This document shows, piece by piece, positions 17,421 to 26,771 of a stretch of DNA of 54,095 nt. The stretch comes from Chitinophagaceae bacterium (GTDB lineage Bacteria > Bacteroidota > Bacteroidia > Chitinophagales > Chitinophagaceae). The notes beneath the pieces are model-generated. The model was not told where the DNA came from, did not search any database, and saw nothing but the letters and a program-made list of their open reading frames with translations. Position 1 is the stretch's first letter. The number at the start of each line of letters is the position of its first letter. Both the position numbers and the translations under genes were made by a program. The DNA is taken from NCBI GenBank assembly GCA_014379965.1, contig JACMKU010000197.1:1-54095 (forward strand), in the 5' to 3' direction.

Positions 17421-18191
17421 CTATTTATTAGTGAATACAGCTAATGTACGAGGGAATAATGCTCCACCCGTTTCATCAGTTGCATACCTGCCACGGAAGA
17501 CAAGAGTATATGATCTCTTGGGAGTGAAGGTGAATACAGCAGTATCAAGAGCGATCATAGTGCCTGCCTGGCGAACAATCAGAGAATCACTTGTAGTTGA
17601 CGCGTAAGGAATGAAATCCGTCACCTGCGTATACGTTACTCCAGAGAAGATATTTTCATTTCTCCTTTTAGAGAATATATCCATGGCAGGAGGGGTTCCG
17701 GTTCTCCAATACACGAAGTTTGCGAAACGCACGCGAGCAGTAGAATCTGATGGGATCACGATTTCAGTCTCGACCATTTTCTGTTTGACGGCATTCGTAG
17801 AATCGTATGTGAAAATGGTATAGAATTTATTCGCATCGAGATTCACGGCGAAGTTGAGTGGCGGCTGCGTGCTCGTGATCAGTGTATCCCTGATCGAAAA
17901 AGCATGCACACCTGGATTGAGGAGGAATATAAGTCCTGATCCGGTATGAGCGGCATTTGTAGCCGTAGTCTGCGTATACACCATCGGGGCCCCCGTAAGT
18001 GGAACTCCATCGGCATATACATAGTTACGTGTGGTATTAACAGTTGCGTTATACACCTGTACCTGCGCCTTATTGTTGAAATCATCGTTGGTGTTTGCTA
18101 CCCGCTTGAAATTTGTCTTTGTACACGACTGGTATAAGGCGGCCATAGCCACTACCCCTAAACCTGTCATCAGTATTTTTGTTCGTTTCAT
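17421..18191 (-). CDS. DUF4397-like lipoprotein
   Basis: A secreted lipoprotein: a signal peptide with the lipobox LYQSC places the lipidated Cys at residue 23. The mature protein (about 230 residues) contains two beta-rich repeats of the DUF4397 type, with segments such as AQVQVYNATVNTTRNYVYADG, VHAFSIRD and ARVRFANFVYW. It lies 24 bases downstream of the SusD gene on the same strand, in the place where SusE/F-like surface lipoproteins often occur. It may be a ligand-binding accessory of the SusCD pair; that role is inferred from position only. Confidence 0.8.
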   Translation of the reverse strand: MKRTKILMTGLGVVAMAALYQSCTKTNFKRVANTNDDFNNKAQVQVYNATVNTTRNYVYADGVPLTGAPMVYTQTTATNAAHTGSGLIFLLNPGVHAFSIRDTLITSTQPPLNFAVNLDANKFYTIFTYDSTNAVKQKMVETEIVIPSDSTARVRFANFVYWRTGTPPAMDIFSKRRNENIFSGVTYTQVTDFIPYASTTSDSLIVRQAGTMIALDTAVFTFTPKRSYTLVFRGRYATDETGGALFPRTLAVFTNK

Positions 18192-18215
18192 TGTAGTTGA
18201 TTTAGATGTTTAAGG

Positions 18216-19880
18216 TTAGGGCTTAGAAAACCATGTTTCTCTCGTATGATAATCGTTCAACAATGCTCCGATCCTTTGCAGTTCAGGAATGTTGTACAAA
18301 TACTCAGAATTATATCTCGGCCTTGTACGATATACTAACTTGCCTGAATTGTTGGTATAGAGATTGGTTCCCGAAGGAACTACGAATCCTGCATATACTT
18401 GTTGCGATGTGGATGGGTCGAGGTCAGTATAGTGGTATCGACGCATGTCAGCCCACGTTGCATGAACTCCCCAGCCAAACAATGCGATATATTTCTGCAG
18501 CATGATCTTCGTTAGAGTCATGCCCGCATCGGTAGCAGGAATTACATTAGTGTTTGCCATGTAAGCAGCCTTGTTTGCAGCAGTTATTTCCTTTCCTGGC
18601 GCAACGTTAGTGCTGTATTTCTCAACCAGCATATCAAAGTGAAGGCTGATGCCCTGTGTGTAAGAAATGAGCGAAGCAGCCCTTAATCCCTTACGCAATT
18701 CGGCCTCGGCCTTTATGAATAGAATCTCCGAGGCTGTCATTATTGGGAATTCAGCATTGTTCCGGAATATATACCGACCCTGATCTGTATTTGGATAACC
18801 GAGAGTGTCGGCCCCGGTGCTTACGAAACTACGAGGTCTTTCAGCCAATACTAATCCTGTCATTCCTGACCAGGGAGTAATTCCTTTAATAGTTCCATTT
18901 AAATTCTCCCGGAGCATGTAAAAGGCTCTTGGATCAGCAGCCCCGGTAAAGGCACCTGGGTTTGTGCCTGTCATCAGATCGGCGATATAAGCCGCCTGCC
19001 TGATAGCAGTATTTGCATTATTTACATTCTGCCTAAGGTTCCCATAATAATTGGAAGTTCCGGTGATACCCGTGTTTGCAAACTTTGCTGTGATATTGTC
19101 CACGTTAATCTTGCAAGAAAGGTTAGCATATTTTATCACCGAGTCTGCACTATATGTAGACTTGTTGCTCACATATGCATAGCTGCGAGCAAGTATTCCA
19201 TAAACAAACTTCTTCCATTTGTCGATGCTTCCTCCATTGAAGTAGAAATCACTAGCCGCGAAATTGGTTGGATTTACATTTCCATCTGTTCGGATAAGGA
19301 AACTAATGGCACGGTGACATGTTGCTCTTACCGAATCATACACTTCTTCCTGCTCTTCATACTTGAAGGTTTGCAGGCTGGTGTTAAAAGCTTCCCGTAA
19401 GATCATATCGCCGTACTGATTGGTATTCTCAAAAAGACTCCAGGCGCGGAGCGCCCAGGCAGCTCCGACAAAATCCCATTTCTGCTCTTCGCTGCCCCAT
19501 TCGATGATTCGGTTTAGGTTTTGTCCCATTCCATAATAGTGCGCCGCCCAGACCGAGCCGAGATTATCGCTTGCACCAACTGTCCCTCCCATACGATCGT
19601 ATTGAGTTCCCAGGTTGCCACCTACTGCGGTTACGGCATAGGTTCCCCAGTATTGAACATACCGGCCAACCAACAGGGCATCGGCGGCAAGACCATAGGC
19701 GCTTCCTGCTGCGGAAGAACTTCCCACAAGGCTGCCGATCATACTTGGGAAAATCTTTTCGATCGGCTGCCTCACCCCCGCGTTCGGATTGGGGTAAGCC
19801 TCATCGAGCTTCTTTGCGCAGGATCCAAACAACAGGCCGCCTGACACCGCAATTAATAAGTATTTGAAATTCTTTTTCAT
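18216..19880 (-). CDS. SusD/RagB family nutrient-binding outer-membrane lipoprotein
   Basis: Surface lipoprotein that captures oligomeric substrate and hands it to the SusC channel. The lipobox LFGSC gives an N-terminal Cys at residue 21. The protein is alpha-helical with TPR-like segments in the first half (WALRAWSLFENTNQYGDM, AASDFYFNGG). It has the C-terminal SusD-like segments FPIMTASEILFIKAEAELR and WATWADMRRYHYTD-type residues near 480-495, and ends with PRYNSEYLYNIPE. 554 residues is typical. It begins 20 bases after the SusC stop, so both are one operon. There are no neighbouring glycoside hydrolases, so the substrate cannot be guessed. Confidence 0.94.
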   Translation of the reverse strand: MKKNFKYLLIAVSGGLLFGSCAKKLDEAYPNPNAGVRQPIEKIFPSMIGSLVGSSSAAGSAYGLAADALLVGRYVQYWGTYAVTAVGGNLGTQYDRMGGTVGASDNLGSVWAAHYYGMGQNLNRIIEWGSEEQKWDFVGAAWALRAWSLFENTNQYGDMILREAFNTSLQTFKYEEQEEVYDSVRATCHRAISFLIRTDGNVNPTNFAASDFYFNGGSIDKWKKFVYGILARSYAYVSNKSTYSADSVIKYANLSCKINVDNITAKFANTGITGTSNYYGNLRQNVNNANTAIRQAAYIADLMTGTNPGAFTGAADPRAFYMLRENLNGTIKGITPWSGMTGLVLAERPRSFVSTGADTLGYPNTDQGRYIFRNNAEFPIMTASEILFIKAEAELRKGLRAASLISYTQGISLHFDMLVEKYSTNVAPGKEITAANKAAYMANTNVIPATDAGMTLTKIMLQKYIALFGWGVHATWADMRRYHYTDLDPSTSQQVYAGFVVPSGTNLYTNNSGKLVYRTRPRYNSEYLYNIPELQRIGALLNDYHTRETWFSKP

Positions 19881-19899
19881 AATTCGTTTTTTAGTTTTT

Positions 19900-22800
19900 T
19901 TAGAATCCTGCCCTCAATCCAAGGTTTACAGAAACTGGTGCAGGCAAACTGCCATAGTCAAAGCCGAATCCACCTACGCCGCTTGAACCAGCTGTGTTTC
20001 CATTCACTGCAGGATCAGCTCCTCTATAATTGCTCAGCAGGAACAAATCATTACCAGTCACAAAGAAACTAAGTGTCTTGAAGATCTTTGACTTGCCAAG
20101 CTTCTGCGAAGGAACCATATAGCTGAGTGTAAGATCTCTCAACTTCAGGAAGTTTACATCCTTTTGTACAAACTCTTCTTCCGGCATCGTTGTATAATAT
20201 GCCTGGTTGAATTGCGGAGTTATCACGATATTATTTGCAGTAGGAGTACCTGAATTCTCACGTCCATCCTGCAATACACCTTCGATCACACGTGGTGTTT
20301 CCCTGTCGAGTGTCCTCTTGCTCTTGCCCTGGATTGTCAGATACATTTCGGTAGCGTTAAACACATCGCCACCAACTTTCAGATCAAGAAGGAAGTTGAG
20401 GCTCCAATTGCGATACCTGAACGTATTCACTGTACCAAGCGTGAAGTCCGGCTGCCTGTTACCTATGATAGTGAATGTCTGCTCAACTACAGGGACTCCG
20501 GTAGCAGGGCTGATAATGATCTGCCCCTTATTATTTCTCAAGTAATGGAAACCTGTGATAGTTGAAGTAGATCCACCACGGATCAAGCCACCGCGTGCGT
20601 TACCGTAAAGCCAGGTGTCGGCAATGTAATATTCATACTGGATAGCATCTGGAAGTTTCAACACCTCGCTCCATGCACGGTTGAAATTGAACCGCATGTT
20701 CCAGGTGAAATCTTTTTTCTTCATCGCAGCAAAGTCTACAATCAACTCCACACCCTGGTTGCGGGTGCTCGCCGCATTCTGCGTATTCAGGATAAAACCT
20801 GTAGCATAGCTGGCCCTGAACTGCTGACTAATCTGATCAGTACAAAGAGTATTATAATAAGCCATGTCGATACCAAGCTTACCACTCCACAACCTCAACT
20901 CAGTACCGATTTCATACGTCTTCTGTTTTTCCGGAGCGAGGAATGGATTGTTATTATCAAATCCATAAGAATAGATGAGACCAACGTTGCTGCTCGTGAA
21001 ATTGTTCACGAATACAGACTGGTTCTTGTAAGGGTCGGCCAACCTTGCCGTCTGCGCGAGCGATGTTCGAAGTTTCCAGAAGTTGACGATCTTTCCTTTC
21101 ACTTTAGGGAACATGTCCGATATGATGGCGCTAAGGCTAAATCCAGGGTAGTTATAATTTCTGAAATCCTTAGGGAATACCGATGCTGACTCAAAACGGC
21201 GGGTATAACTTAGGAACAGGTAGTTATTATAGCTCAGTGCAGCCTCACCAAAATAGGCAATCTGGCGGCTGATATATTGGTTGTATTCCCCCATGTTATT
21301 CCTCAACAATCTTACCCGTGTATTGGGCCTTGTGATGCTGCTGTCTGTACGAGGACCAACGAGTTGATCGAAAGTCGCATCTGTGACCACAGTGCGGACA
21401 CCGTTGATGAATTTATACATCTTGCCATCGGCAAGTCCAACTGAGTCAATAAGACCTGTGCCGTAGATCGCAAACATTTCAGTCTGGTAATCCTGCCACA
21501 TCGTACCTACCATCAAACGGCCGCTAAACTTACCTATACTCTTCTTAGCTGTTGCAGTGATAGTATGATTGTAACCATTGTATTTTCTCCAGAAATTATC
21601 CAGGGCACCTAATTGTGCTCTTGAAGTTAACTGGGAGAGGGGATGGTAGAAAGTGTACCCTGTAGTCTCATAATGATCATATCCAAATCTGCCGGAAACA
21701 CTCAACCAGTCAAATGGGTTGATGTTGATACCACCAGACACGATATACCTCTTGGTATTGTCGAAACCGCGATTACGGTTTACATTATAGAGAGGATTGT
21801 CTGTCTCTGCATATGGATCGGCAGAGAATGCTGAAAGCTTGTTACCATTCTCATCTTCGAATCTCCTGATGTCGCGGTTCGAAGGCCATACATACAGACC
21901 AAGGAGATAGCCACCGGCACTGCGGAGCGGCTTCTCAGTTTCTGAGGTGATGTATTGGAAAGAGGGAGTCAGCTCTATGAACTTGCCGATCTTGGTAGTA
22001 TTTGTAAAACGAACATTGTACTTCTTATAAGCATTTGTCGGTACTACGCCTTTTTGATCGAACATCGAACCACTTACTCTGAATCCAAGATTCTTGGTAC
22101 CAAAATCTGCGCTCAGGTTATGTGTCTGTGCAAATCCTGTCTGGAAGAAGTTTCCGATGTTGTCAAACTTCCTGGTGCCTTCAGGATACCTTGGCCCATA
22201 ATAGGAGAAGGTAGAGCCGGGGACACCATTTGTACCGGGACTGAAAGTATTATCGACATCAACATACCTCGAAATCTCTGAGAAACGGAAGCTGTTGTCA
22301 TAGTTGACAGAGAACCTTCCGGTCTGCGCCTTCTTCGTGGTGATCACGATAGCGCCACCGCTCGCCTGGCTACCGTATAAGGCAGTGGCTTCCGGACCTT
22401 TCAACACGGTTACCTGCTCGATATCGGCAGGATTCAGATCCGCAATTCTATTGGTGTAGTCGCTATTACGATTCGGCCTGTCGGAGGCAAGTCCAAGGGC
22501 GGTTCCGCCGTTGGACGTCTCGTTAATGGTAGAGTTGTCGAGAATGATCCCGTCTACCACAAACAGCGGCTGGTTGTTGAGTGAAAGTGTATTGAAGCCT
22601 CTTAATACGATCTGGGAGGATGCACCTGCCTGCCCGGTCGTTGGAGTGACGGTCAAACCTGCGACGCGTCCCTGTAAGCTATTGAGGAAATTCTCACGCT
22701 GGGTCTCGGCAATTTCTTTACCTCCAAGTTTCTGCGCTGAATATCCAAGTTCTCGTGAATTCCTTTTGATGTCCATGGCTGTTACAACCACTTCGCCAAG

Positions 22801-23112
22801 CGTGCCATCAGTCGACTTGAGACTAATGCCAACTTCATTGCCCGATCCTGGATTTACATCCTGCGATTCATAACCTACATAAGAAATCTGTAGGGTTTCG
22901 CCTGAATTCACCTGGATGCTGAATTTTCCATCTGCATTGGTCTGTGTGATTCGCCTGGTTCCTTTAACCCTGACAGTTACCCCGCTCATCGGAGTCTTGT
23001 TGTCATCTGATAACACTGTTCCCGTGATCGTTCTTTGCTGTGCCTGCAAAGCCGGCGGGAATACCAGTACTAACAGCGATAATGCTACTAATAACCGGAG
23101 AATTTTTCTCAT
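19900..23112 (-). CDS. SusC/RagA family TonB-linked outer-membrane receptor
   Basis: TonB-dependent channel of a SusCD nutrient importer. Order: signal peptide (residues 1-25, ending ALQAQ), a carboxypeptidase-regulatory-like domain with ITGTVLSDDNKTPMSGVTV, the plug with RGFNTLSLNNQPLFVVDG and the SusC signature region EQVTVLKGPEATALYGSQASGG, then a long beta-barrel ending NLGLRAGF. The start was set at MRKILRLL (23112); the upstream in-frame ATG adds 13 residues that would spoil the signal peptide. It lies about 120 bases downstream of a DeoR-type regulator, with a palindrome (23163-23176) in between. Confidence 0.95.
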   Translation of the reverse strand: MRKILRLLVALSLLVLVFPPALQAQQRTITGTVLSDDNKTPMSGVTVRVKGTRRITQTNADGKFSIQVNSGETLQISYVGYESQDVNPGSGNEVGISLKSTDGTLGEVVVTAMDIKRNSRELGYSAQKLGGKEIAETQRENFLNSLQGRVAGLTVTPTTGQAGASSQIVLRGFNTLSLNNQPLFVVDGIILDNSTINETSNGGTALGLASDRPNRNSDYTNRIADLNPADIEQVTVLKGPEATALYGSQASGGAIVITTKKAQTGRFSVNYDNSFRFSEISRYVDVDNTFSPGTNGVPGSTFSYYGPRYPEGTRKFDNIGNFFQTGFAQTHNLSADFGTKNLGFRVSGSMFDQKGVVPTNAYKKYNVRFTNTTKIGKFIELTPSFQYITSETEKPLRSAGGYLLGLYVWPSNRDIRRFEDENGNKLSAFSADPYAETDNPLYNVNRNRGFDNTKRYIVSGGININPFDWLSVSGRFGYDHYETTGYTFYHPLSQLTSRAQLGALDNFWRKYNGYNHTITATAKKSIGKFSGRLMVGTMWQDYQTEMFAIYGTGLIDSVGLADGKMYKFINGVRTVVTDATFDQLVGPRTDSSITRPNTRVRLLRNNMGEYNQYISRQIAYFGEAALSYNNYLFLSYTRRFESASVFPKDFRNYNYPGFSLSAIISDMFPKVKGKIVNFWKLRTSLAQTARLADPYKNQSVFVNNFTSSNVGLIYSYGFDNNNPFLAPEKQKTYEIGTELRLWSGKLGIDMAYYNTLCTDQISQQFRASYATGFILNTQNAASTRNQGVELIVDFAAMKKKDFTWNMRFNFNRAWSEVLKLPDAIQYEYYIADTWLYGNARGGLIRGGSTSTITGFHYLRNNKGQIIISPATGVPVVEQTFTIIGNRQPDFTLGTVNTFRYRNWSLNFLLDLKVGGDVFNATEMYLTIQGKSKRTLDRETPRVIEGVLQDGRENSGTPTANNIVITPQFNQAYYTTMPEEEFVQKDVNFLKLRDLTLSYMVPSQKLGKSKIFKTLSFFVTGNDLFLLSNYRGADPAVNGNTAGSSGVGGFGFDYGSLPAPVSVNLGLRAGF

Positions 23113-23162
23113 AGCTTGTTGTTTTAGATATATGTTTAATAAGCAGTACAAACGACAATTTA

Positions 23163-23176
23163 AAACGGTATCGTTT
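23163..23176. promoter_or_regulatory. Palindrome AAACGGTATCGTTT, candidate operator
   Basis: A 14-bp near-perfect palindrome (AAACG-n4-CGTTT) about 50 bases upstream of the SusC start and downstream of the DeoR-type gene. It abuts TAAATTG, a possible -7 box. It is in a suitable place for a repressor to control susCD. The binding protein is unknown; a LacI-type factor is as plausible as the adjacent DeoR protein. Confidence 0.4.
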
Positions 23177-23231
23177 CACAGGATGGATAATTGGACATCG
23201 TGGTCGGTGCTCTTCGCGTTGCCGTCCTTCA

Positions 23232-23981
23232 TTATAAAACCCGGATTCCGGCTTCTGCATAGGGCAGCAGGGACGGATCGTCAGCCGGTAACTCCGTGAT
23301 CAGTATATCGATCTTTGAGAGATCACATATATGGATCGGCTGAAATGTGTTGATCTTTTCGGCGATTGACAAACAAACCACCTTTTGAGAAGACTCTATC
23401 ATGGCACGTTTTAGCTGCACCACCTCCCAATCATTATCGGTAATTCCATGATTTAGGTCGATTGCGTTCGTTCCTAAGAAGCAAATATCAGCCTTCATCT
23501 GCCGAATCTTGGCGATGGCTTCCGGCCCCACGGTGATCTTGGAGCTCTTCGAAATACGATCACCGATCAGTATCACTTCTATGTTCGGGTGATGCATGTA
23601 CTCGAGGATGGCGGCAATACTGCCTGAGATGAATGTTGCCTTCAATTGTGGCGGAAGGGAACGGGCCATTTCCAGGATCGTAGTGCCTCCGCTCGTCAGG
23701 ATGAACATACCATTGCTGATAAGGCTGATGGCTTTATTGGCTATCTTCTTCTTTTGGCTTTGGGAGTAAACTTCGTTGGCGGGAAAATGTACCTGGCTGA
23801 AAGAGTGGGAGAGAGCTCCTCCGTGGACTTTTATCACTTTACCTTCTTCCGCAAGCTCCATCAGATCGCGGCGGATGGTGTCTTCGGACACATTAATATC
23901 CGCGGACAGCGAGGAAGAGAGCACCTTATTGTGCAGGTTTACCTGGTGCAAAATATAAGCCTGCCGTTCTTTTTTAAGCAA
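23232..23981 (-). CDS. DeoR/GlpR family transcriptional regulator
   Basis: A DNA-binding repressor that senses a phosphorylated sugar in related proteins. The N-terminal winged helix includes LSADINVSEDTIRRDLMELAEEGKVIKVHGG (residues about 26-56), where SEDTIRRDL is the recognition helix. The DeoR sensor domain follows, with LTSGGTTILEMARSLP, GSIAAILEYM and the DICFLGTNAIDLNHGIT segment typical of the ribose-isomerase-like fold. The start is a TTG at 23981, since no ATG is in the right place. It precedes susC on the same strand and may regulate the susCD-DUF4397 set. Confidence 0.92.
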   Translation of the reverse strand: MLKKERQAYILHQVNLHNKVLSSSLSADINVSEDTIRRDLMELAEEGKVIKVHGGALSHSFSQVHFPANEVYSQSQKKKIANKAISLISNGMFILTSGGTTILEMARSLPPQLKATFISGSIAAILEYMHHPNIEVILIGDRISKSSKITVGPEAIAKIRQMKADICFLGTNAIDLNHGITDNDWEVVQLKRAMIESSQKVVCLSIAEKINTFQPIHICDLSKIDILITELPADDPSLLPYAEAGIRVL

Positions 23982-24124
23982 AGGTTAGTTTCAATTTCAG
24001 TGCTAAATATATGTGAAATTCCCGCACAAAAACGCACAATCACGAAAATATTTGCACTCCTGAGGGCCCTGTGGAAAAATTGGGGACCCGACCATCTAGG
24101 GAATCATCCAACGTGGAAGGGGCA

Positions 24125-24193
24125 GGAATTAGAAATCGGTAATCGGGAGTTAGACATACAGCCCGCTTCCCAATTACCGATTCCCAATTCCTA
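24125..24193. repeat. Facing arrays of a GGAATTG-type heptamer
   Basis: The left arm (24125-24155) has GGAATTA, GAAATCG, GTAATCG and GGAGTTA. The right arm (24166-24193) reads as the reverse complement of GGAATTG, GGAATCG and GTAATTG. The loop is about 10 bp. It lies in the spacer between the DeoR-type gene and the stop of the next minus-strand gene. Confidence 0.75.
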
Positions 24194-24205
24194 GTATTTA
24201 TCTTC

Positions 24206-24688
24206 TTAAAAGGTAAACCTTGCTGTAAACCCAATCGCAGCCGGCTCGAAATTGATATCCCCGATCAGGTTCAATTCGGGCTTCCAATCGAGTGAAAGGT
24301 TCAATGGAAGGTTGGCGAATTTATAATCGAGTCCAACTACACCCATTGCGCCGAAGTTGGGATCGGTGCCGGTCTTATTATTAGCTGCGTCGTATGTCTT
24401 GACAAAAGAGATATAGCCACCACCACCATAGAACCATTGAACACCGGAGGCGGCAAAGGGTTTGTGTATTTCGATCATGGCGCCGAGCGCGAGGGGATCA
24501 CCAAATGAAAGAAGCGCTTCAACTGCAGTTCTGTCGTTAAGAAAATGTTTCAACGAAACAGAGTTGTTAACCATTGCCGAACTGCTACTCAGACGTACGC
24601 CGAGTGCAGTCTTATAATCCTGTGCAGAGACCGAGGTGATAAAACAAAAACCGGAAATGAAGAGGAAAGAACAAATTAACTTTTTCAT
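24206..24688 (-). CDS. Small outer-membrane beta-barrel-like protein, function unknown
   Basis: 160 residues with a clear signal peptide (residues 1-22, ending SVSAQ). The mature part has short alternating strands and glycine-rich turns: ALGVRLSSSS, FYGGGGYISFVKTYD, GVVGLDYKFANLPLNLSLDW. It ends in GFTARFTF with a terminal Phe, typical of an outer-membrane barrel such as the OmpW or OprF-like eight-strand type. No family name can be given with confidence. It is followed, 3' side, by a repeat hairpin and stands alone. Confidence 0.75.
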   Translation of the reverse strand: MKKLICSFLFISGFCFITSVSAQDYKTALGVRLSSSSAMVNNSVSLKHFLNDRTAVEALLSFGDPLALGAMIEIHKPFAASGVQWFYGGGGYISFVKTYDAANNKTGTDPNFGAMGVVGLDYKFANLPLNLSLDWKPELNLIGDINFEPAAIGFTARFTF

Positions 24689-24769
24689 GGTGATCTATTT
24701 TGTTCACTGAGAACGAAAAATAGTGCCAACATAGTCTAAAGGAAATGCAAAAGTGTGGCGAGAAGCCAT

Positions 24770-24863
24770 CGGTCCGAAAGTCCGAAAGACCAGTTCGACA
24801 TGGAGATTTTGTTTTCGAATTAGAGATAGGTCTTTCGGACTTTCGGACTTGCCGACTTTCGAC
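24770..24863. repeat. Facing arrays of a GTCCGAAA octamer
   Basis: The left arm (24771-24792) has two GTCCGAAA units plus GACC. The right arm (24829-24863) has GGTC then TTTCGGAC units. The right arm directly touches the stop codon of the OstA-like gene (24864). Confidence 0.8.
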
Positions 24864-26771
24864 CTATTCGAACATCTCAAGCTTCGACTTCGGCCTCCTG
24901 GACTCCAGCCACTTGAAATTAGGGAGGCGCATTTCCGACGGGCTCTTTTGCCTGATGGGCCATAGTGTTCCGGTTACGGCGCTGCGCATGACAACCTTGA
25001 AAAGTTCCTTGTTGCGGAAGAAGACATCCATGATGTCTGACTTGGATTCATTGATACCGGTATAGGCGCTGTCATCGTCCTGTATGTAATAGATACACTC
25101 AGCATATCCCTTTGCTCTCACCGAGTCAATGTTTCCATCAATGAAAAATCCATCAATCCTCGAAGCCTTGATCTGGTTGAAGGCCTGATCCGTTAGGCGG
25201 TTTACCACAAGACTGTTCTCAATTGCCTCTATCTTGTCGGCCTTCTTGTTCCTGGTGAATAGGTGAATCGTATCTCCAGTGATCTGGCTTTCCTTTGCCC
25301 AAACTACAGGATCATCATACAATCGAAAGACAGAGTCCTTGAAGGAATAAAATAAGCTATCGCATGCCGCCTGCAATGAGTCGTTATAGATACGCACATT
25401 CCTGTAAGCCTCAAAGTATCGATTGCTGCTGTCTTTCTCATTAAGCGCTACCATTTGTGTCCCGCGGGTAGTGTGCACCATCACTGAATCTCTGGCTCGA
25501 TTTAATCCTCCCGGCAGGAGTATAGCTGAGGAATCGATCACTTCTACATTTGGTTGACCAACTGAATCGACAACTGCGGCTGAATCGATCTTCGCGATTT
25601 CCGCTTCGGCGACTGTATCCCTCCCGATACTGCTTCGCCGTGGAGGACGCTTGGTATTCGGTACGATCACGGTGTCTATGCGTACCCTGCCGGAGTCCGT
25701 GGTTGCTAATACAGAATCAATGGCTCCGGTAGTATCCGGCGTCGCGATGCCGATCCCCGCAGGCTTCGTCGTTCCATACAAGTCAGTCAGGCGGGCAGAA
25801 AACAATGTATCGGCACTTATATATATGGAGTCATTATCCTGCTGAATGATCATGAGCGGCTTTCGCACCGCCATGATCGCATCGGTATTCTTGTTTCGGT
25901 AAATGGCGCCGGCAATGATGGTTGTCTTATTTTTCTTATCTACGATAATCGCGTTTCCTTGCACAACCGATATTCCTGTGCTATCATTTATCTGCATTAC
26001 ATCGCCAGTGACTTCGGTATCCCCATCGATCACTATTGGACGCTGACCGAACTCGGCCTTACCGGTTTGCTGGTTGTAGTAGCCTTCCCTCGTCTTGATC
26101 ACACGCCCGCTGCTATCTGTAATGGTAGTCATCGATATGAAACGAGTTGACTGGGATTCAGAATTGACTAGCAAAGAATCCGTGACGATCGTGTATGCCG
26201 GGTCCTTCAATAATACGTCCTTCTTGAAATAGATATCTTTCATATCCGCGTAGTACCATCCTTCGCGGCTCGTAATGGTTGTCTTCTTGTTAATCACCTT
26301 TCCGCCGTTCTTATAGATCCCGATATTGGTTTGCATATCATACTCCAGATCCGGTGTTGTGAGTGTGGCATGTCCATCAGTTAGTCGCACGCCACCGTCG
26401 AGGAAGGCCTGCTTTGTCTTCATGTAATAGAGAAGATGGCTGGAGTAGATATTGGTAGTATCGGAATCATTAATGTGCACCTTTCCACCTCTGCCCCAGG
26501 CTTCGAAAATATTCGTTCGGTTATTTAGCACACAACTATCGCACGTAAAGATCGTCGCTCCCTGTCGCAGCTTCACATTGCCCGCAATTATGGTAAGCTG
26601 AGTCGAATCATCAATAGTCTGGTAGGTGAGGCGTTTGGTGTAGTTAAGAATTTCGACCCTGTCTACATCGTCCTGGGATGGAACTTGTGCCATTACAGAA
26701 TCGGTGGCTGCAAGCAGCAGGAAAAGTAAGAAGCACGCAATAAAATGGAAACGATGTATCAGTAGCTTCAC
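24864..26771 (-). CDS. OstA-like (LptA-domain) protein of LPS transport
   Basis: A periplasmic protein of 635 residues with a signal peptide (residues 1-29, ending SVMAQ). The N-terminal half is built of LptA/OstA-type beta-jellyroll repeats: LTIIAGNVKLRQGATIFTCD, VRLTDGHATLTTPDLEYDM and ADMKDIYFKKDVLL, the architecture that bridges LPS across the periplasm in LptA and LptD. Residues about 350-430 are a Thr/Asp/Val-rich low-complexity linker. A second OstA-like stretch follows (VRIYNDSLQAACDSLFYSF, DPVVWAKESQITGDTI). Its start overlaps the MlaD-like stop by four bases (ATGA), so the two are translationally coupled. Confidence 0.88.
   Translation of the reverse strand: MKLLIHRFHFIACFLLFLLLAATDSVMAQVPSQDDVDRVEILNYTKRLTYQTIDDSTQLTIIAGNVKLRQGATIFTCDSCVLNNRTNIFEAWGRGGKVHINDSDTTNIYSSHLLYYMKTKQAFLDGGVRLTDGHATLTTPDLEYDMQTNIGIYKNGGKVINKKTTITSREGWYYADMKDIYFKKDVLLKDPAYTIVTDSLLVNSESQSTRFISMTTITDSSGRVIKTREGYYNQQTGKAEFGQRPIVIDGDTEVTGDVMQINDSTGISVVQGNAIIVDKKNKTTIIAGAIYRNKNTDAIMAVRKPLMIIQQDNDSIYISADTLFSARLTDLYGTTKPAGIGIATPDTTGAIDSVLATTDSGRVRIDTVIVPNTKRPPRRSSIGRDTVAEAEIAKIDSAAVVDSVGQPNVEVIDSSAILLPGGLNRARDSVMVHTTRGTQMVALNEKDSSNRYFEAYRNVRIYNDSLQAACDSLFYSFKDSVFRLYDDPVVWAKESQITGDTIHLFTRNKKADKIEAIENSLVVNRLTDQAFNQIKASRIDGFFIDGNIDSVRAKGYAECIYYIQDDDSAYTGINESKSDIMDVFFRNKELFKVVMRSAVTGTLWPIRQKSPSEMRLPNFKWLESRRPKSKLEMFE

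Noticed and set aside
23646..24194. A 182-residue plus-strand frame over the DeoR-type gene
   Set aside because: It is antisense to a clear DeoR regulator and runs into a repeat array.
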